From the NCBI GenBank assembly GCA_946478935.1, contig CAMLEL010000010.1, forward strand, positions 1-17,010: a stretch of 17,010 nt of DNA, in the 5' to 3' direction. A program made the translations under genes and the position numbers. This document shows, one piece after another, positions 1-6,627 of this stretch. The notes below the pieces were generated by a model. It worked only from the letters and a program-made list of their open reading frames with translations, ran no database searches and was not told where the DNA came from. Source of the DNA: an uncultured Armatimonadota bacterium (GTDB taxonomy: Bacteria; Armatimonadota; Fimbriimonadia; Fimbriimonadales; Fimbriimonadaceae). Position 1 is the stretch's first letter. Every line of letters starts with the position of its first letter.

Positions 1-210
1 GTTGAAGCCAAGGCCGAAAGCCGAGAGATCTTTATCTGGATCGGAAATAAGGACGCCAAGGTTGACGGCCAGAGCGTCGAAATGGAAGTGGCTCCATTCA
101 TCGAGCGAGGACGAACGATTGTTCCCCTAAGCTTCATCCAAGAGACGCTTAAAGTTACGATCGAATTTGATCCGGAAACGGGTCACGTTCTGATCATGCC
201 CGTAAAGTAA
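1..210 (+). CDS. Stalk-domain (copper amine oxidase N-terminal-like) protein, C-terminal fragment
   Basis: The reading frame is open from the first base of the window to the TAA at 208-210, so only the last 69 residues are seen. The segment carries the signature of the copper amine oxidase N-terminal / stalk domain: a short 'VDGQSVEMEVAPF' strand pair, then 'GRTIVPLSFI', then a helix and a final strand pair ending 'GHVLIMPVK'. In this family the domain is an extracytoplasmic beta-rich module, often repeated, at the end of secreted or surface proteins. The domain reaches almost to the stop codon, so the protein ends with it. The catalytic or main part of the protein lies outside the window, and its function cannot be named. 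A good intrinsic terminator follows 17 bases after the stop. Confidence 0.8.
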   Translation, partial: VEAKAESREIFIWIGNKDAKVDGQSVEMEVAPFIERGRTIVPLSFIQETLKVTIEFDPETGHVLIMPVK

Positions 211-227
211 CCGCTTCAAAACTATCG

Positions 228-263
228 AAATGGCGCACCGAATACTCGTTGCGCCATTTTTTT
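228..263 (+). terminator. Intrinsic terminator of the stalk-domain gene
   Basis: A perfect 10-bp stem is formed by AAATGGCGCA (228-237) and TGCGCCATTT (250-259), with a 12-base loop. The second arm runs into an uninterrupted T stretch ending at 263. The position, 17 bases after the TAA at 208-210, fits termination of the upstream gene. The hairpin contains the ATG at 230, the first in-frame start of the next reading frame, which makes that ATG an unlikely start. Confidence 0.85.
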
Positions 264-331
264 ATCTCAAGCCAGTGCAAATGCTGGGCCAAGTCACCCT
301 GAGATCAGTCGCCAGCTTGCCAGAATTTGTA

Positions 332-760
332 ATGATGGATCGAGAACCCTTCCCAAGGATGAGGGATGGTTCGTCTACCGAGGCAACCACATTGAGCAAT
401 CCTATTCGGCCGGATAAGCGGCGCTATCTGAGATATGAGATTCTGGACTATGCGGTCGTTTACTTCGACGGCCTCTCTCAGGGAGTCAACACCGTGATTG
501 CGGACATCAGTCTTGGAGGAGTTCAGCTTCGATCGAAGGCACCTCTTCCCGTGGGGGAAACTTGCACGATTCGCGTGGGGTCCGACTCTGAAGCTCCATT
601 GGGCCTCCGTGCTGAAGTGAGGCATTCCAAGGTGATGGAAGACGGTGAGCTCTTTACTTCCGGACTACGATTCATCCCGGAGACGCACGCAGATCGAATG
701 GCAATCGCCGAGTATGTGCATTCTGTGTTTCAGCGTCAGTGCGACAACCTGCTCGTTTAG
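332..760 (+). CDS. PilZ domain protein with complete c-di-GMP signature
   Basis: This is a single-domain PilZ protein, predicted to be a cytoplasmic c-di-GMP receptor. Counting from the ATG at 332 (142 residues), it has the RxxxR motif as RRYLR at residues 30-34. The DxSxxG motif follows as DISLGG at 58-63, and the barrel ends with 'GLRFI' near 111-115. Both halves of the ligand-binding signature are present with the usual spacing, so binding is likely; the output is unknown. The frame is open from an earlier ATG at 230, but that ATG lies inside the stem of the preceding terminator, and the first 34 residues do not look like part of the fold. Later candidates are 332, 335 and 359; none has a good ribosome binding site, so the exact start is uncertain. 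The gene converges with erpA across a strong hairpin. Confidence 0.85.
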   Translation: MMDREPFPRMRDGSSTEATTLSNPIRPDKRRYLRYEILDYAVVYFDGLSQGVNTVIADISLGGVQLRSKAPLPVGETCTIRVGSDSEAPLGLRAEVRHSKVMEDGELFTSGLRFIPETHADRMAIAEYVHSVFQRQCDNLLV

Positions 761-779
761 GCCCTGGCCAGGTCGACAC

Positions 780-822
780 AAAGCAAGAAGGGTGGAGTTG
801 GAAACTCCACCCTTCTTGCTTT
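780..822. terminator. Bidirectional intrinsic terminator between pilZ and erpA-like genes
   Basis: A perfect inverted repeat of 20 bp has its left arm at 780-799 and its right arm at 803-822, with a 3-base loop (GGA). It lies between the stop of the PilZ gene (760) and the stop of the convergent erpA-like gene (834). The plus-strand tail has a short run of Ts; the minus-strand tail is weaker. The position between two convergent stop codons fits a terminator used from both sides. Confidence 0.85.
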
Positions 823-833
823 TAGACATTCGC

Positions 834-1214
834 TTAGCTAGCGTGACTGCAGCCGCCACAGCCGCCGGCAGACGCTCCGTCCGAATCTGCGGTCTTGAAC
901 GATGAACCGCATCCACAGCCACTGACTGCGTTCGGATTTTCGATCTTGAATCCGCCGCCCAAAACATCGTCCACGTAGTCCACCGAACTGCCGTTCATGT
1001 AGTTCAGGCTGAGCGGATCCACATAAATCTTGATGCCATCATGCTCAAACACCTGATCGGTTTCATCAGGCTTCTCGCTGTCCAGAGCCATTCCATAAGA
1101 GAGGCCACTGCAGCCACCTCCCTGAACCCACACGCGCAATGCCCCACCAGCCTGGTCTTGAGACTGGAGCAGGTCTTTGAGTTCCGTTGTCGCTCGTTCG
1201 GTAAGAGTAATCAT
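834..1214 (-). CDS. erpA: A-type iron-sulfur carrier (ErpA/IscA/HesB family)
   Basis: This protein of the HesB/IscA family accepts an Fe-S cluster from a scaffold and passes it to apoproteins in the cytoplasm. The three ligand cysteines are visible: C35 in 'GGGCSGLSY', and C100 and C102 in 'SGCGCGSSF'. The usual start 'MITLTERA' lies at 1214; an open frame continues upstream to 1391, but that extension does not resemble the family and crosses the divergent tetR promoter. The protein is 126 residues, somewhat longer than the usual 105-118. The extra length is a tail after the CGCG motif, rich in Gly and Ser, with two more cysteines (C119, C122 in 'GGCGGCSHAS'). The sequence does not separate ErpA from IscA. 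I use erpA because no isc or suf genes adjoin it, so the symbol is tentative. The gene diverges from tetR. Confidence 0.88.
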   Translation of the reverse strand: MITLTERATTELKDLLQSQDQAGGALRVWVQGGGCSGLSYGMALDSEKPDETDQVFEHDGIKIYVDPLSLNYMNGSSVDYVDDVLGGGFKIENPNAVSGCGCGSSFKTADSDGASAGGCGGCSHAS

Positions 1215-1315
1215 TTGCGTTCCAGGTGGTTCTACGCCACTTGCCCTTATTTTGCCTCGTTTCAGGCCCGCACTGTAGGGCGGTTTGCCGTAATTCGTTG
1301 CAACTTGGACAGAAA

Positions 1316-1329
1316 CCGATAATAATCGG
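1316..1329 (+). promoter_or_regulatory. Candidate -10 box with overlapping palindrome upstream of tetR
   Basis: CCGAT (1316-1320) and ATCGG (1325-1329) form an inverted repeat with a 4-base spacer. It contains GATAAT (1318-1323), a good match to a sigma70 -10 box. It ends 4 bases before the tetR ATG at 1334, so a transcript from this box would be nearly leaderless. No convincing -35 is present at 16-18 bases. A palindrome over the -10 of a TetR-family gene is where an autorepression operator is expected. The role is inferred; the repeat itself is read from the sequence. Confidence 0.4.
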
Positions 1330-1333
1330 CACG

Positions 1334-1870
1334 ATGAGCGGAAGAGATCGCATCCTTCAGGCGGCCGCCAAGGCGTTTGGTCGGCGCCCATACGCGGAGG
1401 TGTCGATTGCTCCGATTCTCGCGGAGGCGGAAGTTCAGGCGCCCACCCTCTACTATCATTTCAAAGATAAGGAAGGTTTATTTGTCGCTTGGGCGGAGGA
1501 TCTGTTTTTGCCGCTGAGGCTTGGAATCGGGAGTGCTGAGACTCTCGAAGATGCTTTAGCGGCCTTTGCTTCCCTTTACTTCTCTGCCATCGAGTTCGAT
1601 CTCTCACAGGTGATTCGAGACATTCCCCACCTCGAGCGAGCGGCTTCACGGGAAGCGGTTTACGCGGGATATTTCCAAAGAGTCTATGAACCCCTTTGCC
1701 AGTTGCTGATTGAGGGCCTGGAACGCGGCGAACTTCGGCCGGAACCGATCGAGCCAATCGCGGATCTCTTTCTGTCCGGTCTCTCCGTCTTGCAGGTGAG
1801 ACTGGACAAGGATCTTGCCAGCGTGGCGTCTTGGTACGCACACCGGTTTTTGCACGGCCACCGTGCCTGA
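1334..1870 (+). CDS. TetR/AcrR family transcriptional regulator
   Basis: This 178-residue one-component repressor-type regulator has an N-terminal TetR DNA-binding domain. The first helix is 'RDRILQAAAKAFGRR' (residues 4-18). The helix-turn-helix spans about 21-50 and ends in the family hallmark 'TLYYHFKDKEGLF' (38-50). The C-terminal part is alpha-helical and presumably holds the ligand pocket; its ligand cannot be predicted. The ATG at 1334 is chosen because the DNA-binding domain begins right there. An upstream in-frame start at 1226 would add residues unlike the family and would lie in the divergent promoter region. The gene diverges from erpA and is followed after 55 bases by fdxA on the same strand, so control of the Fe-S neighbours is possible but not shown. 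Confidence 0.88.
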   Translation: MSGRDRILQAAAKAFGRRPYAEVSIAPILAEAEVQAPTLYYHFKDKEGLFVAWAEDLFLPLRLGIGSAETLEDALAAFASLYFSAIEFDLSQVIRDIPHLERAASREAVYAGYFQRVYEPLCQLLIEGLERGELRPEPIEPIADLFLSGLSVLQVRLDKDLASVASWYAHRFLHGHRA

Positions 1871-1925
1871 CCGGTTCCGAACGGCCCGGATGTGTTAAAC
1901 TTCGGACTCCCCCGGGGAATTCTCC

Positions 1926-2174
1926 ATGCCTTACGTCATTGCGGAACCTTGTATCGGAGTCAAAGATAAGTCTTGTATGACCGTGTGCCCGGTCGACTGC
2001 ATTTATGAAGGAGATGACCAGTTATTCATAAATCCTGACGAATGCATCGATTGCGGGCTGTGCGAGCCCGAATGTCCGGTCACGGCGATCTTTGTGGATA
2101 CCGATGTCCCACCTCAGTGGCGAAGCTTTATCGAACTCAATAGGGTCGAGGCAGCCAAACTTGCCGGCAAGTAG
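1926..2174 (+). CDS. fdxA: 7Fe ferredoxin ([3Fe-4S][4Fe-4S], FdxA type)
   Basis: This is a small soluble electron carrier of 82 residues. The N-terminal half has C9-x7-C17-x3-C21-P, with Val at position 12 where Azotobacter ferredoxin I has an extra cysteine, plus C25. The second half has C40-x2-C43-x2-C46-x3-C50-P ('[12 protein letters not shown]'). This arrangement is that of seven-iron ferredoxins found widely in Actinobacteria, Thermus and others, with one [3Fe-4S] and one [4Fe-4S] cluster. GGGGA lies about 9-10 bases before the ATG. The stop codon TAG (2172-2174) directly abuts the stop codon of the convergent PilZ-type gene (2175-2177), with no room for a terminator. The redox partner is unknown. 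Confidence 0.93.
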   Translation: MPYVIAEPCIGVKDKSCMTVCPVDCIYEGDDQLFINPDECIDCGLCEPECPVTAIFVDTDVPPQWRSFIELNRVEAAKLAGK

Positions 2175-2798
2175 TTAGGCAGCTTTCGATGAGGCCGCAT
2201 GCTGGATCATTCTAAGCCACTTGGCCTTATCCAGGCGATCGGAGAACTCCAGATGCACGCCGGTTCGGAACCTTGAATCACTCTCTGGCGCTGGTTTGCT
2301 GTATCTTACGGTTGCCGAACTCTCCACCACAAGCTCATTGCTCTCCACGAAGACATCGATCCACTCCGCCTTTGCGATTTCTTGTTCGACCAAAAACCCG
2401 ATGCCCGTCGCCGAAACATCTACGATTTCGACTTCGCCTTCCCACGATTCGCCCTGAATCGACATGGACATGTCCTGACCTCTGAATCTTGGTGCTTGTC
2501 CAGTCACCGTGAACTCAGCATTACCAATCACCAAGAGCCTTAGCGAACGCCCCTGTATGCCTCCCACTGCACAGCAGAGGGAAACGTGAGCTCGGTCAAG
2601 CGGTGTTTCCAACTGAAACTTGTCGCCAAAAGTTACAGCTGAAGCCTGAATCACTTCAACGACGAGTTGGCCATGCGCTGCGTAGCTAACCCACCCAGAA
2701 AAGAATTTCAAGTCAGAATGCCGCTGAAGTCGACACCGTGTGCCTAGCAATGCCCCCAACTCGAAATCGCTCACGCAGCTCTGAGAAAACTTGTCCAT
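2175..2798 (-). CDS. PilZ-type protein with incomplete c-di-GMP signature
   Basis: This two-part protein of 207 residues has an N-terminal beta-rich module (about 1-95) resembling the flagellar-brake/PilZN type. A C-terminal PilZ-like barrel follows (about 100-200). DxSxxG is present as DVSATG at 127-132, and the barrel ends with 'RFRTGVHLEF' at 176-185. Where RxxxR is expected the sequence is RFRGQ (104-108), so the second arginine is missing and c-di-GMP binding is doubtful. The ATG at 2798 is chosen because GGAAGG lies 9 bases upstream; a GTG at 2816 in the same frame is an alternative. It overlaps the end of the upstream PilZ gene by 28 bases, so the two are translationally coupled and probably act together. 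Confidence 0.72.
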   Translation of the reverse strand: MDKFSQSCVSDFELGALLGTRCRLQRHSDLKFFSGWVSYAAHGQLVVEVIQASAVTFGDKFQLETPLDRAHVSLCCAVGGIQGRSLRLLVIGNAEFTVTGQAPRFRGQDMSMSIQGESWEGEVEIVDVSATGIGFLVEQEIAKAEWIDVFVESNELVVESSATVRYSKPAPESDSRFRTGVHLEFSDRLDKAKWLRMIQHAASSKAA

Positions 2799-3352
2799 AG
2801 CGAATTTTCCTTCCACCGGGCCTCTCGCATTTTCAAACCCGTGCGGTACATGGCAGGCGCCAAACTCGACTTGACAGAATAGCGCACTTCCGCCTCAACC
2901 GCTCCCCCATCCATGCCACAAACAAACACTTCCGCACCGCGCGGGAACTGGCGATCACAGAGGATCCCCAGCCCCGACTCGGATACGTCGGCGACAAACG
3001 CTGTCGACCGCATTTCTTCCATCTCGATTTCAACCAAGCCGCCATCGACCGGATGCCGAGGCTCCAATCGGGGTGGCTGATATTCCAGGTGGCTGATCAC
3101 CCGATAATAGTGACGCGCTGGCGGACCGGCTTCAAACCGGTCGTAATGCGCGATCAATCTCGCCCTCGTCCGCTTCCCCTCTAAATGAAAAATGAATCGA
3201 TCACCCCGTTGCATCCAACGTTCGGGATCGTGGGTCACGACCAAAACTCCCAACGTAAGTCGTTCGATTTTTCCCCCCAAACTCTTGGAATCGAACCAAC
3301 GTTGAGCTTTGACCTCGGTCCCTACGAAATCTCCGGTAGCAAACTGACCCAT
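2771..3352 (-). CDS. PilZ-type protein with both c-di-GMP motifs
   Basis: This protein of 193 residues has the same layout as its downstream neighbour: an N-terminal beta domain (about 8-90) and a C-terminal PilZ barrel (about 92-180). RxxxR is seen as RLEPR at 95-99, and DxSxxG as DVSESG at 122-127. 'YRTGLKM' (169-175) closes the barrel. The motif spacing is normal, so c-di-GMP binding is plausible. The similar architecture and the shared endings ('YRTGLK', 'RFRTGVHL') suggest the two adjacent genes arose by duplication, with the second copy losing an arginine. The start ATG at 3352 has no clear Shine-Dalgarno sequence. The gene diverges from the GbsR-type regulator across 71 bases. Confidence 0.75.
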   Translation of the reverse strand: MGQFATGDFVGTEVKAQRWFDSKSLGGKIERLTLGVLVVTHDPERWMQRGDRFIFHLEGKRTRARLIAHYDRFEAGPPARHYYRVISHLEYQPPRLEPRHPVDGGLVEIEMEEMRSTAFVADVSESGLGILCDRQFPRGAEVFVCGMDGGAVEAEVRYSVKSSLAPAMYRTGLKMREARWKENSLWTSFLRAA

Positions 3353-3423
3353 TTCCGAATCGCCAAGTACTTAATCGGCAAGATTCTGGCAAATCTACAG
3401 GTTGGATAAACTCGGCAAGTCGG
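3353..3423. promoter_or_regulatory. Divergent control region between the PilZ pair and the GbsR-type gene
   Basis: This 71-base gap must hold promoters for both directions. It contains an 8-base direct repeat, TCGGCAAG, at 3375-3382 and 3412-3419 (start to start 37 bases), and a perfect 8-base palindrome, AAGTACTT, at 3365-3372. I could not place a convincing -35/-10 pair on either strand. The repeats are possible regulator sites; this is inference. Confidence 0.35.
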
Positions 3424-3972
3424 ATGACAAAAAAAATCCAATCATCGCCATCGCTGGAGCTCGTGCAAGCCCAAGATCAATTCATTCTTGAATGGGGCCG
3501 AATGAGCTCAAGTTGGGGCATCAACAGAACCACTGCACAGATTCACGCATTACTCTTCGTGACCGGTGTCCCCCTCGAAGTCAATGAGATCATGAACCGC
3601 CTCCAAATCAGCCGGGGGAACGCCTCGATGAATCTGCGCGAGCTGATGGATTGGGGAATCGTCCGAAGATTTCGGAGACCTGGAGATCGGAAGGATACGT
3701 ACGTGAGCGAGACCGATCCATACCAGATGTTCATCCGCGTGGTTCGCGAGCGCAAGCGTCGCGAGATCGATCCGACTGCCGACGCAATCCGGGAGTGTTT
3801 GCGGAGAGTGCCTTCGAACGATCCTTCCGGCCAATCCGAAACCATGCTACGTCGGCTGGAAGCGCTTCTTGAAATCTTCGATTTGTTGGACGCGGCTTAC
3901 CGAGAGGTTTTCGGGGCCGACCGCACAATGGAGGAAATGAAGGGGCTCCTCAGGTCGACTGCGCCAGAATAG
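3424..3972 (+). CDS. GbsR/MarR-type transcriptional regulator
   Basis: This winged-helix regulator has 182 residues. An N-terminal helix ('FILEWGRMSSSWGINRTTAQIHALLF', given here only by its ends F20 to F45) leads to the helix-turn-helix 'EIMNRLQISRGNASMNLREL' (55-74). The wing follows ('VRRFRRPGDRKDTYVSE', 80-96), then a helical C-terminal dimerisation part. The phrase 'SRGNASMNLREL' with the early 'WG' residues is characteristic of the GbsR branch of the MarR superfamily. Known members control glycine-betaine/choline osmoprotectant genes, but the branch is broad and the target here is unknown. The neighbouring NhaA (Na+/H+ antiporter) makes a salt or osmotic theme attractive. The 3' end overlaps the convergent nhaA 3' end by 23 bases. 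Confidence 0.82.
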   Translation: MTKKIQSSPSLELVQAQDQFILEWGRMSSSWGINRTTAQIHALLFVTGVPLEVNEIMNRLQISRGNASMNLRELMDWGIVRRFRRPGDRKDTYVSETDPYQMFIRVVRERKRREIDPTADAIRECLRRVPSNDPSGQSETMLRRLEALLEIFDLLDAAYREVFGADRTMEEMKGLLRSTAPE

Positions 3973-5296
3973 CGCGGTTCCTCCGTGCTGAATTGCGCAA
4001 CAGGACGTAACCAACAAGCCCAGCTGTGATTGACGCGAAGAGAATGGCCATTTTGGCGTTCCGAATGTTCTCTGGCTCCGTGAACGCAAGCTCGGTAACA
4101 AAAAGAGACATTGTAAACCCAACCCCCGCCAGAATCCCCACTCCTGCCAGCTGTGGCCAGCCAACCCTTGCGGGGAGTTTGGCCATGCCCAGTTTGATGG
4201 CCAGCCAAGAAGCTAATAGGATCCCAATTGGTTTTCCGAGGAGAAGCCCAAGAACAATGCCAATTCCAATCGGTTCGCCCAACCTTTGGATGGCAGAAGC
4301 ATCTACAGCCACGCCAGCATTGGCCAGCGCAAAAAGGGGCATGATCCCAAAGACCACGATCGGCTTGAGCGCGTGCTCGATGCGTTGCAAGGGCATTTGT
4401 ACGCGCTCGCAAGCGCGTTCCATGCGGTGCACCCAAGACTGCTGATCCTCAGTCATAAGCGTTGGGTCCCCACCTTCCGCCTTCTTGAAGCCTTGGACCG
4501 CCATTTCAACGCGGGCGGCGAATTCACCAGGCACCAATCTAACCCGGGTTGGAATCGTGATCGCGAGCAGCACTCCCGCAACGGTCGCGTGGACCCCGGA
4601 TTTCAGAAAGAAATACCAGAGTACGATCCCCGGCAGCACGTACATTGCAAGGTTTCGAATTCCGAGCCGGTTAAACACCCCGAGCATGGCAACGATGCCG
4701 CAACCGCCCAACAACATATCCCAGCGAATTCCTTCCGAGTAGAAGACTGCAATGACCAGAACAGCGCCGATATCGTCCACGATCGCAACCGCGGCCAGAA
4801 ACACTTTGAGAGACAACGGAACCCGAGAACCGAGTAAAGCCAAAACTCCCAAGGCGAAAGCGATGTCAGTCGCCATCGGGATTCCCCAACCCCGGCTTCC
4901 CTGGCCCCCAGCATTCAGCGCCGCATAGATGGCTCCCGGGACGACCATGCCGCCCAATGCTGCCACGATCGGGAGCGCCGCCTTCCTGGGTGAGGAAAGC
5001 TCACCGATTAAGCACTCTCGCTTGATCTCCAGACCAACTAGAAAGAAGAAGACGGCCATGAGGCCGTCGTTGATCCAGAGCAGCAATGGCTTTTCGAGGA
5101 CAAAGCTTCCAAGGGATAGGGAGGCCCTGGTTTGCCAAAAGTGAAAGTAGGAGTCGCTCAGGTTGGCCCACAGTAGCGCGAGAGCAGTGGCCGCCATTAG
5201 CAAGACACCGCTGCTGGCCTCGGTGTTCATGAAATCGACGAAGGGCCGTATGATCCTTTCGCCCAGCGCGGTGGTGCGCACCTTTGGGTCAGCCAT
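3950..5296 (-). CDS. nhaA: Na+/H+ antiporter NhaA
   Basis: This inner-membrane antiporter exchanges Na+ (or Li+) for protons in pH and salt homeostasis. Counted from the ATG at 5296 (448 residues), the ion-binding aspartate pair is in 'IVDDIGAVLVIA' (D174, D175), matching E. coli D163/D164. The TM4 motif 'ATDIAFALG' (D144) and the TM10 lysine in 'ALKPIVVFG' (K311) are also present. 'GLEIKREC' after TM2 and 'GIMPLFALANAGV' are further family hallmarks. The protein is about 60 residues longer than the E. coli one, partly from a larger charged loop near 255-305. A TTG one codon upstream is possible, but the ATG is preferred. The gene starts 4 bases after the stop of the anti-sigma-like gene, so it belongs to the sigma-factor operon. 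It has no terminator of its own before the convergent GbsR-type gene. Confidence 0.97.
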   Translation of the reverse strand: MADPKVRTTALGERIIRPFVDFMNTEASSGVLLMAATALALLWANLSDSYFHFWQTRASLSLGSFVLEKPLLLWINDGLMAVFFFLVGLEIKRECLIGELSSPRKAALPIVAALGGMVVPGAIYAALNAGGQGSRGWGIPMATDIAFALGVLALLGSRVPLSLKVFLAAVAIVDDIGAVLVIAVFYSEGIRWDMLLGGCGIVAMLGVFNRLGIRNLAMYVLPGIVLWYFFLKSGVHATVAGVLLAITIPTRVRLVPGEFAARVEMAVQGFKKAEGGDPTLMTEDQQSWVHRMERACERVQMPLQRIEHALKPIVVFGIMPLFALANAGVAVDASAIQRLGEPIGIGIVLGLLLGKPIGILLASWLAIKLGMAKLPARVGWPQLAGVGILAGVGFTMSLFVTELAFTEPENIRNAKMAILFASITAGLVGYVLLRNSARRNRAILAQST

Positions 5297-5300
5297 CAAG

Positions 5301-6005
5301 CTAGACCTTACTCAATTGAGAAGGCCGATGATCGAACAGCGATGCACTCGCGCGATCCGCCAAGCGCCGACTCACGTCCTCGTCTGGACCGACGATATAG
5401 AGGTCAAGCCCAGCTTGATTCCACCGAACCCCACGCTGGATAGTTGCCAACACACCGGTTGAAAGCCTGACTCGTTGCCCTTCGGCGCGTTTCGGACTTG
5501 CCGCCGGTTTGACATTTACGTGGTAAGTTTTGCCACCCACCTCGTAATCGAAGCAGCACTTTCCTGGTCCCTGATGGACATAAAATAGTAACGCGTCCTT
5601 GCCCATGTCGAATGCCGGGAGGGGCCGATCGAGTTTGGCTGCCGCCCAACGTGCTGCGAGTTCAGGTTGGTTGGTCGTAAAGTCGAGAGATTCGAAAGGT
5701 ATGGATTGGCTGCGAACGACCCAAAACGCGACCAATGCCGCCACGGCTGTGCCCAAAAACCCTACACCCCAAATTGGCGATAACCTTGTTGAAACCCGAT
5801 TCTGGGTTCTGGTTGGAATCTTCGCACTGAGTCGTTCAATTGGAACATGCTCTGCTTGGCCACAGGCCCCAAGCGTTTGGACAAAGCTCCGGAGCCCTTC
5901 TAATTCTCGCCGCGCAGCGGGATTGGAACGCAGTTCAGACTCAGCTGCCTCCATCTCATCTGGATTCATTGATCCATCCAGGTAAGCCTGCCAATCGATC
6001 CTCAT
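5301..6005 (-). CDS. Anti-sigma-factor-like membrane protein
   Basis: This 234-residue protein is inferred to be the anti-sigma factor of the adjacent ECF sigma factor. Its N-terminal segment 'YLDGSMNPDEMEAAESELR' (8-26) resembles the first helices of anti-sigma domains. A transmembrane helix lies at about 76-97, and an extracytoplasmic domain follows at 98-234. The zinc-binding HxxxCxxC motif of classical ZAS anti-sigma factors is absent. The outer domain carries a Cys pair (C150-C151 in 'GKCCFDYEVGG') that could respond to redox or metals, which is speculation. The ATG at 6005 overlaps the sigma TGA (ATGA). A longer frame to 6038 exists but lies inside the sigma gene. Gene order and topology support the call; sequence homology alone is weak. 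Confidence 0.7.
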   Translation of the reverse strand: MRIDWQAYLDGSMNPDEMEAAESELRSNPAARRELEGLRSFVQTLGACGQAEHVPIERLSAKIPTRTQNRVSTRLSPIWGVGFLGTAVAALVAFWVVRSQSIPFESLDFTTNQPELAARWAAAKLDRPLPAFDMGKDALLFYVHQGPGKCCFDYEVGGKTYHVNVKPAASPKRAEGQRVRLSTGVLATIQRGVRWNQAGLDLYIVGPDEDVSRRLADRASASLFDHRPSQLSKV

Positions 6006-6502
6006 CGAACGCCCTCCACGCAAATCAACTCTGCACATCGGTCGCGCAGCTTCCCGCGGGCCCTGAACAGCCGCGACCGAACCGTTCCAATCGGAATATC
6101 CAATGCGGATGCGGCTTCCTCATAGCTCATTTCTTCAATATCACAGAGTTGAATGATGATCCGATGCTCCTCCGAGAGCCCGTCTAGTTCACGCATGAGA
6201 ATCTCGGCGTCAACGCGCCAATGCACCTCTTCCCAAATGTCCGCAGATTCGACTTCAAGCTCTTCCAAAAGGATGACTGAGCGACTCGCTTCGCGACGTA
6301 GGTGCGAATTGTATTCGTTTCGAAGGATCTTGATGAGCCAGCTCCGCAAATGTCGCCCGTCAAATGATTTCCGGAATTTGACGGCGGCATACATCGTTTG
6401 CCCGACCAAATCCTCAGCAATTTCCGATGACTTGGACAAACGCTTTGCCACCCGGAACAGGACCGGGAGTTCCGCACGGAGGGACGATTCAAAATCGCGC
6501 AT
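6002..6502 (-). CDS. ECF-type RNA polymerase sigma factor
   Basis: This group-4 (ECF) sigma factor of 166 residues directs RNA polymerase to a stress regulon. Region 2 is seen as 'DLVGQTMYAAVKFRKSF' followed by 'LRSWLIKILRNEYNSHLRR' (roughly residues 32-72). Region 4 is 'LDGLSEEHRIIIQLCDIEEM' and 'SYEEAASALDIPIGTVRSRL' in the C-terminal third, with the DNA-recognition helix 'IGTVRSRLFRARGKL'. The spacer between them is short and acidic, as expected for ECFs, which lack region 3. The ATG at 6502 gives a normal ECF N-terminus; the frame is also open to an ATG at 6568, giving 188 residues, and neither has a clear ribosome binding site. The stop overlaps the anti-sigma start, the standard sigma/anti-sigma arrangement. 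I could not place a trustworthy ECF autoregulated promoter upstream. Confidence 0.92.
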   Translation of the reverse strand: MRDFESSLRAELPVLFRVAKRLSKSSEIAEDLVGQTMYAAVKFRKSFDGRHLRSWLIKILRNEYNSHLRREASRSVILLEELEVESADIWEEVHWRVDAEILMRELDGLSEEHRIIIQLCDIEEMSYEEAASALDIPIGTVRSRLFRARGKLRDRCAELICVEGVR

Positions 6503-6627
6503 AGTGTGCGCCGCTGCTGTGCCACACCGCACAGCCGATGCTTTATCATACAGCGAAGCCTGCAACATTGAGATGGATAAGCAGCGTTCCCGCTTCAGAC
6601 CTCAAATCATAACGGTAATCGGCGAAA

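Noticed and set aside
834..1391. Longer erpA frame starting at 1391
   Set aside because: The added 59 residues do not match the family and would begin inside tetR. The standard MITLTERA start is at 1214.
4286..4837. Open frame of 183 codons opposite nhaA
   Set aside because: The NhaA frame on the other strand carries all the functional residues. The antisense product is hydrophilic, of odd composition and without a ribosome binding site.
5301..6038. Anti-sigma start at 6038
   Set aside because: The extra 11 residues lie wholly inside the sigma gene, and the ATG at 6005 makes the normal ATGA overlap.
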